From: Vibrio porteresiae DSM 19223
Lineage (GTDB): Bacteria; Pseudomonadota; Gammaproteobacteria; Enterobacterales; Vibrionaceae
Length of the DNA stretch: 64,000 nucleotides
Reading direction: 5' to 3'
Assembly (NCBI RefSeq): GCF_024347055.1
Contig: NZ_AP024895.1
Span: 2,170,001-2,234,000, forward strand
Part shown: positions 26,995-36,771 of the stretch, piece after piece
Layout: each line of letters begins with the position of its first letter
How positions within the stretch are numbered: the first letter of the stretch is position 1
The notes under the pieces: generated by a model
Seen by the model: the letters and a program-made list of their open reading frames with translations, nothing else
Told to the model about the DNA's origin: nothing
Database searches by the model: none
Program-made: the position numbers and the translations under genes

Positions 26995-27885
26995 TTAGAA
27001 CTCTTCACTCAATGAGTCATCACAATGGATAGCGTTACCAATGCGATGCTCTTCGCTAAAGATCAGTGGCTTCACTTGTGCCAGCTTATCGAGTAGCTGC
27101 TCTTGTTTACTCACCAAAGGTTGCGCATCGCTTAACTGAAAATGACCTTTTTTCAACAACTTGAGTAACTGGCTTTTCAGTTGTTTCTCTTTGACAAAAT
27201 TAATCGCTTTGGATTTTAAGCCCGGGCGAATCTGGTTCCAGTAGGCGGGCAACTGCGTTAAATGCGCATCGATATTGAGTGAGCTAAACCAATCCTGCCA
27301 TTTGAACGGCAAAATTTCTGGAGAAGTATTGACCGCCAGCCATGGCACTCGATAAGAGTCGGCAATGATCGCACCATGCATCGCAGAGGTGATGAGTTTG
27401 CTGCTCGCGACAATCTCTTTGAGTATCTTGTCTTCTTCATCGGAAGGCGAAATATAGTGCCACCCGATGACCTCTTCAATAAAGCGCCGATAGCGCTCAG
27501 AGTCGATGCCAATATGAGGCATAAATGAAATCGGATACTGGTGAACTACCTCTTGTGGGCGAAGACGACTGATAAGAATCCCCGGATCAGAGATAGCCAT
27601 TTGCTCTCCCAACCCTAAGGCATTAGCACTTAACTTGCCGCGCACAAAATGAATGTTCCAGCGTGATGGGTCTACCTTACCACCATTACCATAGCCAACT
27701 CCGCTACCTAGTACATGGGTAATGCTCGCTTTAGGGAGTTTGTCATTGAGAACCGTGCCAATCCCAACTAACAAAATGTCATCAGAATAGCAGCGAAAAT
27801 CTTCGTCAAATATCTCCTGCCAAAACCAATGATTGAATTCATCACCAATATTTTTCGTTGGGCATGGATGCACATAAACTTGCAT
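26995..27885 (-). CDS. Polysaccharide pyruvyl transferase family protein (copy 2)
   Basis: 296-residue paralogue of the protein at 22567. The same motifs occur in the same order: PTKNIGDEFNHWFWQEI, LLVGIGTVLND, LGSGVGYGNGG, FVRGKLSANALGL, SDPGILI, and TSAMHGAIIADSYRVPWLAV. It has a C-terminal extension of about ten residues rich in acidic residues. Two such enzymes in one operon suggests that two different residues are pyruvylated, or that one copy has another ketal-forming role. It lies 10 bp after the deacetylase gene. Confidence 0.9.
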   Translation of the reverse strand: MQVYVHPCPTKNIGDEFNHWFWQEIFDEDFRCYSDDILLVGIGTVLNDKLPKASITHVLGSGVGYGNGGKVDPSRWNIHFVRGKLSANALGLGEQMAISDPGILISRLRPQEVVHQYPISFMPHIGIDSERYRRFIEEVIGWHYISPSDEEDKILKEIVASSKLITSAMHGAIIADSYRVPWLAVNTSPEILPFKWQDWFSSLNIDAHLTQLPAYWNQIRPGLKSKAINFVKEKQLKSQLLKLLKKGHFQLSDAQPLVSKQEQLLDKLAQVKPLIFSEEHRIGNAIHCDDSLSEEF

Positions 27886-27895
27886 AGTTACAATC

Positions 27896-28903
27896 TCATA
27901 AAATGGAAGAGGTTGATGGCAAACTTAACTTTGAAGGCACACTGGATTGCGAAGACGCAATCAGCTTCGAAGGCAAGATCGTTTGACCATGAAACTCATC
28001 AGTAAACATCTGTATATAACGCTCAATCGTTTGCAGAAAGTGAGCAACGTCTTGCTCCGAACGCGTGTAAGGAGTTAAGCCAAACTTCGAGGTCGGAGAG
28101 TGAAAGGACAAAATAAAATCTTGCTGACCAATCGCCAATTGAGCCTTCGTCACTTGTCGCATTTGTTGTGCGGTAAAGCCTTCAGGGGACAAGCGATAAC
28201 GCTTCACCCGCAGAAACTTACTGGCGAGACGAAGCCAACGGTGCTGTTGAATCCAAGTGAATGTTGGCGGACGGCGGTTGAGGTAATCGCGCAGCGGTGC
28301 CAGCACGGCCAAAATCGAGCTGGTGTGCGGCAAATAGGTCAGCTCATTTTGTTCAAAACGATGGCTAGAATAGTGGCTAAAATCAGGCCCTTGCTGATGG
28401 CGAAAATCACAGTAAGCGCTGATACTGAGATCGACTTGATACCCTAACGCTTTGATGATCTTTTGCGTATTTGGCCCAACCCCATAGCGCCCCGCCAAAT
28501 AGGTTTTAGGCCGCACACCTGAGACTTGTTCAATCGTTTCAGTCAGCACCTTGAGTTTTTCATATTCAAGCTTATAGCTAAGGTTACCTGGGTAGGACGC
28601 CTCATTAGCCACTTCATCTTGATCATCTTCAAAGGGAGGGTTAACCCAAGGATGCAAATGCGTGGCAAATTCAACGCTCTGCCCATGCTGGGCTCGGTAG
28701 CGATTCACGACCTTTTGTCCGCCCATACTGGTAATAAAGGGATAATCCATCGCTAAGGTAATTTTGCCGCCCAATTCAATAATGCGGTCCATCACCTTTA
28801 TCAAGTGGTCGGCGTGCGTGACAGCGGTATTCGAGCGATAAAACCCACCATCCCAATCAAACTCTTCTTCAGCATGAATCACGATCGCAAGTTGAGTTGC
28901 CAT
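27896..28903 (-). CDS. Polysaccharide deacetylase-like protein (WalW-type)
   Basis: 335-residue NodB-superfamily protein distinct from the XrtA-type deacetylase at 1209. The N-terminus LAIVIHAEEEFDWDGGF supplies acidic metal/catalytic residues, FATHLHPWVNPPFEDD is the variant of the histidine metal motif seen in the WalW subgroup, YLAGRYGVGPNTQKII contains the conserved arginine, and ILSFHSPTS the late histidine. The last ~25 residues are a low-complexity Ser/Leu/Pro tail. It overlaps the ATP-grasp gene by one base (stop/start), so the two are translationally coupled. Substrate unknown. Confidence 0.87.
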   Translation of the reverse strand: MATQLAIVIHAEEEFDWDGGFYRSNTAVTHADHLIKVMDRIIELGGKITLAMDYPFITSMGGQKVVNRYRAQHGQSVEFATHLHPWVNPPFEDDQDEVANEASYPGNLSYKLEYEKLKVLTETIEQVSGVRPKTYLAGRYGVGPNTQKIIKALGYQVDLSISAYCDFRHQQGPDFSHYSSHRFEQNELTYLPHTSSILAVLAPLRDYLNRRPPTFTWIQQHRWLRLASKFLRVKRYRLSPEGFTAQQMRQVTKAQLAIGQQDFILSFHSPTSKFGLTPYTRSEQDVAHFLQTIERYIQMFTDEFHGQTILPSKLIASSQSSVPSKLSLPSTSSIL

Positions 28904-30660
28904 TACTGCACTGCTCCTTTATACACATTCAGTAGCCCAGCCACTGAATTCGCAATCTTGGTATAACAATCCACAACATTGTCACTGCCACGGCCGTAAG
29001 GATCGTCAATATCCACCAAGTTAGGGAATTGATTATCGAGCAAATCTGCAGCGCAAAAAGCGTGGTTAACTTGATAATAGGCACTGAGCTTGCCTAGATT
29101 CTGCTGGTCAAAATAGATCACAATATCGGTGTCGTGGATATCATATTGGCTCAGCCATTTTGACTGATGCGTAGTAAGGTCTTCACCTAATGTGAGAGCC
29201 GCTTGAGACGCCACATCAGGACACGCGCGCTGTTCGATAAGATGAAAACCAAAAGAGTCCCAATCGAGAGGAATGCGTTGCAAAGCAGCTTGGTCATGAA
29301 AACAGGCCGCCGCAAAAGGGCTGCGCATAATGTTGCCATAACAGACAAAAAGGATGCGCCGTTTAGGATTCTGTTTAAACAGTTTCGCTAAGGTTTGCTG
29401 TGCATGATGTCGACGCCAACGCACCACCCAACTGAGCTTACGCACTCTCGCCATCACTAGCGTATCGAGTAGCGAGCACACTTCGGCACGAAACGGCCCC
29501 ACATCGCGCCATTGCAAGGTATCTATGGTTTCCCGTGGCGTCACCACATTCAAAATTTGCAGCAATCGTTTGATCAGATGCCCCCGAGCACGCCACGCGG
29601 TTTGGGTTTTACACAGCTGCTCATACTCTCGTTTTATTTCATAAATATCGGCAGTCAAAGCACGAGCCAAGACGGGAGAATAGTGCAGATACTTACGATC
29701 AGGTACGTGATGGGAGACTAAGTAATCGGCATAGAGTTTTGGAAAATCCACTTTGGCATAAATCGCTAAAGGCAGAGATCCCCAAAAACGCGCATTCACT
29801 TCCACCAAAATCCAATCTCCCTCTGCGCTGCGACGAAACTCAAACATCGCCACACCAGTGAGGTGCGTGGCTTGGCACATCTTAGCTGTGGCATCCAGTA
29901 ACGCCTTGTCTAGAGGAATGCTCTTGCGATAAGAGCTGCCCCCGCCAGAGCTGGGTTCAGCCACACGCTCATGAGCAAAAGCAGCATAGACTTCGCCTTC
30001 AATAGCAAAAACAGAGAGCCCTTCCCCGTTACCAGCAAAATAGGCTTCAATTAAAAAAGGCTGCTGCTCATCCACTGATTTTCGATAGTCATCAAATTCG
30101 GTTTCACTGCGAATAATCGCTACCTTTTGACGCTGGCTTAATTTGGACTCTTCAAAGGACTGCAAGGGTTTGATCACAAAAGGCAATCCATACTGCTGCA
30201 CTAAATGGGCAAACTGCATCTGTTGTAAACAGTCCACATGACCTTGCGCCGTTGCTACCCCACAGGATTGAGCCACTTGTTTGGTTTTCCATTTATCAAA
30301 CAGACAATCGAGTGCCTCTTGATTGGCAATGGCGAGTTGAGTGTGCATTGGTAAACGGTCTTTTGCAGACCAAAGGGGATAAATCGCCCTTTCATCACAG
30401 GGAATAATCAGGTCAAACTGATAACGTTCGATAAGCGCAAGAACACTCTCTAGCCAATCTTCAGCAGTGAGCGCTTGATAGTTATAAAATTTGGCCGAAG
30501 TAATGTATTTACTCGCCAGCGCTGGGCTGGTTTTGTCGTAGCAAACCACATGCACGTCGTAATCTGCAGCGCCTAAACAGCGCACAACAGAGAGAAAACT
30601 GCGGGTGTCTTCCCCTAAAACCAAAACAGTTACTCGGCTACCAGTGATGTATTGCTGCAT
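28903..30660 (-). CDS. ATP-grasp ligase fused to low-molecular-weight protein-tyrosine phosphatase
   Basis: 585-residue two-domain protein. Residues ~1-370 are an ATP-grasp enzyme (VTVLVLGEDTRSFLSVVRCLG, FVIKPLQSFEESKLSQ, MFEFRRSAEGDWILVEVNARFWGSLPLA), similar to carbamoyl-phosphate-synthase-like ligases. Residues ~430-585 are a low-molecular-weight phosphatase with the C-x5-R-S loop at C440-R446 (VCYGNIMRSPFA) and the late catalytic-acid motif DDPYGRG. Such phosphatases normally stand alone as Wzb-type regulators of capsule tyrosine kinases; the fusion is unusual. I use ATG 30660, 38 bp after the flippase stop; the frame extends to 30699. Both active sites appear intact. It could link an ATP-dependent glycan modification to export control. 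Confidence 0.88.
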   Translation of the reverse strand: MQQYITGSRVTVLVLGEDTRSFLSVVRCLGAADYDVHVVCYDKTSPALASKYITSAKFYNYQALTAEDWLESVLALIERYQFDLIIPCDERAIYPLWSAKDRLPMHTQLAIANQEALDCLFDKWKTKQVAQSCGVATAQGHVDCLQQMQFAHLVQQYGLPFVIKPLQSFEESKLSQRQKVAIIRSETEFDDYRKSVDEQQPFLIEAYFAGNGEGLSVFAIEGEVYAAFAHERVAEPSSGGGSSYRKSIPLDKALLDATAKMCQATHLTGVAMFEFRRSAEGDWILVEVNARFWGSLPLAIYAKVDFPKLYADYLVSHHVPDRKYLHYSPVLARALTADIYEIKREYEQLCKTQTAWRARGHLIKRLLQILNVVTPRETIDTLQWRDVGPFRAEVCSLLDTLVMARVRKLSWVVRWRRHHAQQTLAKLFKQNPKRRILFVCYGNIMRSPFAAACFHDQAALQRIPLDWDSFGFHLIEQRACPDVASQAALTLGEDLTTHQSKWLSQYDIHDTDIVIYFDQQNLGKLSAYYQVNHAFCAADLLDNQFPNLVDIDDPYGRGSDNVVDCYTKIANSVAGLLNVYKGAVQ

Positions 30661-30698
30661 GCTTATCGCTCTCTTCCTAGTTATCTCATCCAACGCCA

Positions 30699-32195
30699 TT
30701 AAGACTGACTTGTTACTCGATTTTTAAGCACGGTGTTGCGGACATTCGCCAGTAACTCCAGTACGTATTGATATTCGGGAATCCATGCTTTTGCGCCCCA
30801 AATGAGCAGCACCATTAACGGAATAAACATCGCCATGCCCACCACCGCAAGGATCAGCAGATTGAGCAATGGATTAAAAGCCAACGCTGATTTTAATAGC
30901 GCCACCACCGCATACATCACGCCACTGGGTAACATTGGCAGCAGTAACACCGCTAAAACTCTTGTCAGTGCCACATGCAAAACCGCCTTGTACACCAACA
31001 AAAGCAGCGCAATAAACACCACCACCAAAGCCACACGCGCCAAAGTGTAGGTAGCGAGTAAGGTAATACCTTGCTGATAAAGGAGGGAAAAACTCGCCCC
31101 GATAGCCACGATCATGACCACGTCGATCCAAACCAAATAGCTGAGTTTCGACATGTGGGTTAACAAACTTTGCAGCGCAATATTGAGCGGCATAGAGAGC
31201 ATCAAAAGGCTCAGTAGCCCAAGAACTGGCGCCGCATCGGCCCATTTTTCACCCATCACAACGCTCACAATCTCATCTTGCAGCACATAGATGCCTGCCG
31301 CCGAGGGAACGACGAGCAGATAAGCTAACGCCAAATAACGACAGAGCTGATGGGTCAGCGCCTCTTTGTCATCAATTAACTGGGTTAAGCCAGCGTAAAA
31401 CGAACGCGTAGCGGGAGCGATTAACTCGGAAAAGGGCAACCAAGCAAACTCTTGGCTGACGCGATAAAGCCCCACCGCATTCGAAGGTAAAAACCGCCCT
31501 AACAAAAACGCATCAAGCCGAGAGCGTAGATACCCAGTCGTTGTCGATACCACCATCCACTTGGAGAAATGCCACTGCTCAGACCATTGGCGGCTCGACC
31601 ACTTAGGCCGATATGGATGAATCCAATAGGAGCCTAGTACCGTGATGACTTCACTCATCAAGGTGCCGATAACCAAGGCCCAGTAACTTTTTAGCCACAG
31701 CGCCAAACCAATCGTGATAGGAAACACGGTTAATTTCACCAACACCGATAATTGAGTCAGCGGACGATAATTTAATTCACGCTCGTAATTTAATAGGCCC
31801 ACGTTTTTTAGCGCGCCAATAACAGGAATCACGCTGCAAACCAATAACACATTCGTTAATAGCGGTTCATGGATGAAGTCCGCGACATAAAATGAGAGCA
31901 ACGCGATAAATAATCCACATCCTAATTTAAGCGCAATATTGAGTGACCACGCACTATTAAGTAATTCGTTGGTGCAAGATTGAGACTTAATTACATATTT
32001 ATCGGTACCCACTTCCGCTAACATCACAAATAGAGCCATCACAATATTGGCTAACGTAGCGATACCGAAATCGATAGGATTAAGTACTCTAACCAAAATT
32101 AACGTGCTAATAATACCGATAAAGCGCGTAATCCATTTAGAAGCTAGGTTCCATAAATAACCGATTGCGATCTTTTTATTTAAGTTTTCTATCAT
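30699..32195 (-). CDS. MOP-superfamily polysaccharide flippase (copy 2)
   Basis: 498-residue membrane protein with about 14 hydrophobic helices, Wzx/PST type. It begins IAIGYLWNLASKWITRFIGIIST then LVRVLNPIDFGIATLANI, the typical first two helices, and has the middle LYRVSQEFAWLPFSELIAPATRSFYAGL segment of lipopolysaccharide flippases. It is homologous to the flippase at 23469 but is the more GC-typical of the two. It is second in the long - strand operon, 28 bp after the FemAB-like gene. It would flip a lipid-linked oligosaccharide for polymerisation. Confidence 0.92.
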   Translation of the reverse strand: MIENLNKKIAIGYLWNLASKWITRFIGIISTLILVRVLNPIDFGIATLANIVMALFVMLAEVGTDKYVIKSQSCTNELLNSAWSLNIALKLGCGLFIALLSFYVADFIHEPLLTNVLLVCSVIPVIGALKNVGLLNYERELNYRPLTQLSVLVKLTVFPITIGLALWLKSYWALVIGTLMSEVITVLGSYWIHPYRPKWSSRQWSEQWHFSKWMVVSTTTGYLRSRLDAFLLGRFLPSNAVGLYRVSQEFAWLPFSELIAPATRSFYAGLTQLIDDKEALTHQLCRYLALAYLLVVPSAAGIYVLQDEIVSVVMGEKWADAAPVLGLLSLLMLSMPLNIALQSLLTHMSKLSYLVWIDVVMIVAIGASFSLLYQQGITLLATYTLARVALVVVFIALLLLVYKAVLHVALTRVLAVLLLPMLPSGVMYAVVALLKSALAFNPLLNLLILAVVGMAMFIPLMVLLIWGAKAWIPEYQYVLELLANVRNTVLKNRVTSQS

Positions 32196-32223
32196 TGCTG
32201 TTGCTCACCTAAAGAGCATGAAA

Positions 32224-33330
32224 TTACAGTCGATGTTTCAATTCTCGAGCAAAGTTTTCCACGCTCATAAAGGCGCCAGGATGCCCATAACGAGACACCG
32301 CAAGGTTGCCCTCTTGATTAGAAAACGTTGATTTATAGCGCGCCTGCCCACCCATGAAGTCATAGATACTGACCCCTTCGTTAACGGCTTTATTAATCAG
32401 CAGATAGTGGGAAACCAACCCAGGCTTAAAGTGCGTACTCTGGTGGCAATAGTTCATCGCGCCTAAATAAAAGTAGACCACACCTCGATAGTGAAAGTTG
32501 TAAATGATCCCAATCGTTTCATTACCCGCTCGGATATGGTGCAGTTCAATTTGCCCTGTTGCCATGCCTTTTTGAATCAACTTTTCGTGAAACATAACAA
32601 ACAGCGGATTAGCCATACCACTGCCACTGTTACTGCTTCCCCACCGCGCCAAATGCAGCGGTTTTGCCAACGTAAATAGAGCGAGCGCCTGTTCAACACT
32701 TTTGGCGGTGTCGATAATTACCTCTCCAAGCTGACTATATTCCCGCAAGCTGCGGCTTATACCGTAGCGCGAATTCCGGGATAGATATTGCAAAAGTGTT
32801 TGATGTTTAACGCGTAACTCATCCAAATCCAAAAAATAATTGCGCGTTTCCCACACGGTTCGTTCCGCTAAGCCAAAGGCTTTAAGCGCATGAAATTTTT
32901 CCGGGATACTGGCTCCCACCACAAAGGTATCATTGGGCGCTAACCAGCCAGTCACACTGGCACACATGGCTTCCCGTATCGCCTCGCTCGACTCATCGGC
33001 AATTAAAAAATCGTTGTATTCGATCCAGATTTGGTCCTCTTGCTGGGAACCGGTGCGATGCAAAAAATGCTGTTTGCGCCACCACCGATTCGACAACATG
33101 TGGTTTTTGGTGACCACAATGCCCAAGCCGACCGTTTGCCCATTCAACTTGGCTTCGATGAGCGTGAACTCTTTGACAAAGCAGTCAAGCCAAGTGCCAA
33201 TCCACAGCCAACTTAAGAAAAAATTAGCCGAAGACCGACTTTCCAAATCGATCCACGCACTCGCTAACCAAGCTCTATCCGGATTTTTATACCACTCGAC
33301 TTGCACACCAAAACGATCCCTAAGGAGCAT
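32224..33330 (-). CDS. FemAB/GNAT-like acyltransferase (second in locus)
   Basis: 368-residue protein of the acetyltransferase-6/FemAB superfamily. The recognisable parts are NFFLSWLWIGTWLDC near residue 35, the nucleotide/acyl-CoA half with GNETIGIIYNFHYRGVVYFYLGAMN, and the C-terminal VSIYDFMGGQARYKSTFSNQEG. It differs from the XrtA-type FemAB at 2056. It may acylate a sugar amine or add an amino acid to the glycan. It is the first gene of the nine-gene - strand operon; its promoter must lie in the 33331-33877 region, which it shares with the divergent prsT gene. Confidence 0.82.
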   Translation of the reverse strand: MLLRDRFGVQVEWYKNPDRAWLASAWIDLESRSSANFFLSWLWIGTWLDCFVKEFTLIEAKLNGQTVGLGIVVTKNHMLSNRWWRKQHFLHRTGSQQEDQIWIEYNDFLIADESSEAIREAMCASVTGWLAPNDTFVVGASIPEKFHALKAFGLAERTVWETRNYFLDLDELRVKHQTLLQYLSRNSRYGISRSLREYSQLGEVIIDTAKSVEQALALFTLAKPLHLARWGSSNSGSGMANPLFVMFHEKLIQKGMATGQIELHHIRAGNETIGIIYNFHYRGVVYFYLGAMNYCHQSTHFKPGLVSHYLLINKAVNEGVSIYDFMGGQARYKSTFSNQEGNLAVSRYGHPGAFMSVENFARELKHRL

Positions 33331-33877
33331 GACTTATCCTTTCGTTATTACCCGCCACGCTCAATCTCATTGCAGAGAGGTTTGACGCACGCTTCACCGT
33401 CTCACCAATGAGATAATGACAAAAATAGTCCCTAATGGGTGACGTATATTGGGTATAAACCAAGTTATTTCTTTGTATCAATACTATATACCCAAATATC
33501 AAAACAATAACAGCGTAAGTATTTAAAGTGGTTTAATAATTAAAAAAACATTATAAATATCAATTGTTGAAATCCTTTATAATAAATACCATAGAAATAA
33601 TTGATTTATCTTCTCAAAAGTAAGACAAGCTTTAATAAAAACATTACAGCACTGAAACCCTAGCCGAGCTATTATGGTAAAACTGTGAGTTTCTATCGAT
33701 AAATTCCATATTAACTCGATTTATTATCTTCATTTTTAACGATAAAAATTCATATTTTTAGAACACAGTTAAATACATTTTTGGTTGATATTGTTTTTTG
33801 ACTTATTACGCAAAGAGCGCAAAACTGACTATCATCGCCAAGAAGTTACGGATATTCACTTAAAATCAGGGAATTGT
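33331..33877. promoter_or_regulatory. Divergent regulatory region between the - strand operon and prsT
   Basis: 547 bp, very AT-rich from about 33480 to 33790, with no ORF of its own. It must drive the long - strand glycan operon and prsT on the + strand. I could not find a convincing -24/-12 (sigma-54) element in either direction here, unlike upstream of the PEP-CTERM genes. The AT-rich tract would suit H-NS binding or bent DNA, which is only inference. Confidence 0.45.
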
Positions 33878-36676
33878 ATGTTCCAGCATAAGCCTAAAAT
33901 GGTTAGAGCCCTACTAAGCTCTAGTCTCGCATCATCTTGTCTGTTGCTTGCGGGTATAAGCTACGCAGACGACTACATCAATAGTGCCCAAGTTTATCTG
34001 AGCAAAAACGACTTCAATTCTGCGACGATTGAACTGAAAAATGCCATTCAATCGTCCCCTAAAGATGCCACTCCTCGCTTAATGCTCGGCAAACTCTATC
34101 TGCAACACGGTAACTTTCCTGCCGCTGAGCAGGAATTGTCGCGCGCGTTACAATTGGGCGCAGAGAAAGCACAGGTCCTTCCCCTACTGGCTAGAACACT
34201 GGTCGCCATGGGTCGCAACGACGATGCCGCCGAGCTAATTAACGAATCGACGGTGTCAGAACCGAGTGCCAAAGCGGATTTAATCGGCCTACAGGCGATT
34301 GCTGAGTTCAATTTGCGCCGCGAAGAGAATGCCAACAAATTGATCGCCGATGCGAGCAAAACCGTCGACAGCAAGGTATTGAGTCAATCGGTCTATTTTA
34401 ATTTGGCTCAAGTCCGCCAATTGAATACCCAAAACAAAACAACTGAAGCGCAAGCACTACTCGACCATGCACTGAAGATCGACGAAAACAACAGTGATAT
34501 TTGGCTCCTTAAAGGTCATATGGATCTGGCGCAAAAGCAGTTTGAACAAGCCACTCAAGATTATAAAAAGGCTTACTCAATATCACCTTCCGCGAATCTC
34601 TATTCCATTTTTGTCGCCAATGCGCTGGTGCTTTCTAAGCAGTTTAAAGAAGCCACTCCGTACGTAGACAGAATTCTGAAAGCCATTCCTGATTATCCCG
34701 TTGCGAACGAGCTGAAAGCCACCATTCTCTACTCCGAAAAAAATTATGAAGGGGCAAAAGACGCCGCAGAGAAAGCAATTAATAATGGTTCGCAAAACAC
34801 AGCAACCATGTTGATTTCAGCAGTGTCGGCCTATCAACTCAAACTGTATGAACAAGCCAACCGCCGACTAAAACAAGTGTTACCCAGATTACCGGCTAAC
34901 CACTTTGCCAACCGCCTTTATATCGTGACCTTGATGAAACTGGGTTACATCAACCAAGCGGTTGAGAAGATGGAGAGCATGGATACGGCCAGTGAAGAAA
35001 ACAGCAATTTCTTATCGCAAATGGGCTTGGCGCTATCCAAATTAGGTCGCAACGATGAGGCACTTTCGTTGGCAACTAAGGCCTACGACAGTAATAAAAA
35101 TGCCAGTAGCGAATTGATGCTTGGCATGGTTAAGCTCGCTGATAACGATGAAAGTGGCTTAAAAGAGTTACAATCGGCAATTGCCGAACAACCCGACCAG
35201 CGTAAAGCTGCAATTGGCGCTGCCTATTACTATCTGCAACTGGGCAAATTGGACGACGCTCAAGCCGTCGCTGATAAATGGTTAGCCAAAGACGCCAAAG
35301 ATATTGATGCGCTTGGTTTACAAGGCCAAATCTCTTTGGTTAAAAAAGAGTACCCAGAGGCTGAAAAGACCTTTCGTACCATTCTTTCTATTTCTCCAGA
35401 CCTACCTAAAGTGCAAGAGTTACTCGCTCGCACGTTGTTTTTACAAGAGAAATACCAAGGCGCTTATGACCTAGCCTATAAAGTGAAACAAAAAATTCCC
35501 AACAGCATTCCAGCGATTCAAATCTTGTTTGCCAGTGCACAAAAACTTAACAAGATGGACGATGTGCTTGCGCTGATCGAAAAGCAAATCAGTGCCAATC
35601 CAACAGATATTACGCTTCTCCACCAGAAGGCTTTTGCTCTTATCACTGAAGGGAAAAATGAGGCTGCGCTAGCGCTGTTGGAAAACATCCCGAATGAATC
35701 CAAAACAGGTGAAACATGGTCGTTGATTGGTAACTTGTACGCGCTAAAACGCTCGTGGATTGATGCCGATCGTGCTTACCAAAATTGGATAAAACTCTCT
35801 CCTAATAACGTCAATGCTTACCTTCGCTCGCTGCAAATTTATGACGAGTGGAAAAAATACCCTAGCGGTGTGGCACTGGCTGAAAAAGCGCATAGTCAAT
35901 TCCCCGAAGATACCCGTTTTGTGATCATCAAAGGTAACATGCAGCTCAGATCAGGCGACCCAAAGGCAGCCCAACAAACCCTCGATACGTTACCTGACGC
36001 AGTGAAAAACTCGGTGTATGCGCTGACCTTACAAGAGTCGATTTACGTTGCTAACCGTGATTTGAAACGTGCCCTGCCACTGCAAGAAAAAATTCATCAG
36101 ATGGCTCCGGGACTGACCACAGCGCGCGAACTTGCCTCATTGTATGAGGCATCAGGCCAGCGAGACAAAGCGATTAAATTCTTGGAAAAAGAGATAGCAA
36201 CGCATGCCCAGAAAGCACGTCCGCTGCAAATTCTTCTGGCTGACATTCAAAGCCGCGCGAATCCGGATGCGGCCATCGATGAATACTTGCAGATCATTAA
36301 GCGAGAACCGTCAAACGTGATTGCGTTAAACAACATTGCTTGGCTTTACATTGATAAAGGCGATTTTGGCGAAGCATGTAAGTATTCAGGTCAGGCTTAT
36401 AAGATTGCGCAGCAAGAGCCCGTGATTGCGGATACCCATGGTTACTGCTTGTTGAAATCTGGCGACGTCACCAATGCGCTGCCTATTTTGTCTCAAGCCT
36501 ATGAAGCAACTAAAACACGCAATAATGCTGAAATTGCCCTGCATTACGCGGAGGGGCTGATTCAAAGTAAGCAAAAATCGCAAGCACAAACGCTGTTAAA
36601 CACCATTCAAATACCGGCTAACAGCAAACTGGCTGCGGATAAAAGCAACCTAGTTCAACTGGTTAAGAGTATTTGA
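33878..36676 (+). CDS. prsT: PEP-CTERM system TPR-repeat protein PrsT
   Basis: 932-residue periplasmic TPR protein found with PrsK/PrsR and exosortase A, thought to act as a scaffold in polysaccharide export. After a signal sequence (MVRALLSSSLASSCLLLAGISYA) almost the whole protein is TPR units, beginning YINSAQVYLSKNDFNSATIELKNAI and continuing to the end. The family is usually called a lipoprotein, but I see no lipobox: the only Cys of the signal lies inside the hydrophobic core, and SYA-DD suggests signal peptidase I cleavage, so this copy may be soluble. I chose ATG 33878, which has GGGAAT upstream and begins the signal peptide; the frame is open from 33785. Confidence 0.92.
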   Translation: MFQHKPKMVRALLSSSLASSCLLLAGISYADDYINSAQVYLSKNDFNSATIELKNAIQSSPKDATPRLMLGKLYLQHGNFPAAEQELSRALQLGAEKAQVLPLLARTLVAMGRNDDAAELINESTVSEPSAKADLIGLQAIAEFNLRREENANKLIADASKTVDSKVLSQSVYFNLAQVRQLNTQNKTTEAQALLDHALKIDENNSDIWLLKGHMDLAQKQFEQATQDYKKAYSISPSANLYSIFVANALVLSKQFKEATPYVDRILKAIPDYPVANELKATILYSEKNYEGAKDAAEKAINNGSQNTATMLISAVSAYQLKLYEQANRRLKQVLPRLPANHFANRLYIVTLMKLGYINQAVEKMESMDTASEENSNFLSQMGLALSKLGRNDEALSLATKAYDSNKNASSELMLGMVKLADNDESGLKELQSAIAEQPDQRKAAIGAAYYYLQLGKLDDAQAVADKWLAKDAKDIDALGLQGQISLVKKEYPEAEKTFRTILSISPDLPKVQELLARTLFLQEKYQGAYDLAYKVKQKIPNSIPAIQILFASAQKLNKMDDVLALIEKQISANPTDITLLHQKAFALITEGKNEAALALLENIPNESKTGETWSLIGNLYALKRSWIDADRAYQNWIKLSPNNVNAYLRSLQIYDEWKKYPSGVALAEKAHSQFPEDTRFVIIKGNMQLRSGDPKAAQQTLDTLPDAVKNSVYALTLQESIYVANRDLKRALPLQEKIHQMAPGLTTARELASLYEASGQRDKAIKFLEKEIATHAQKARPLQILLADIQSRANPDAAIDEYLQIIKREPSNVIALNNIAWLYIDKGDFGEACKYSGQAYKIAQQEPVIADTHGYCLLKSGDVTNALPILSQAYEATKTRNNAEIALHYAEGLIQSKQKSQAQTLLNTIQIPANSKLAADKSNLVQLVKSI

Positions 36677-36688
36677 TTAGTAGCGAAA

Positions 36689-36716
36689 GTCAGTGAGTTC
36701 TTTGGGGCTTACTGAC
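36689..36716 (+). terminator. Hairpin after prsT
   Basis: Nine-base stem GTCAGTGAG / CTTACTGAC (one G-U pair) with a ten-base loop, just after the prsT stop. The T run is poor, so it may attenuate rather than end transcription into the protease gene. Confidence 0.5.
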
Positions 36717-36771
36717 TTGCCATTCCCAGAACAGTTTACACAACCGTCAGTAAACATGGAGCGTTCAACCT

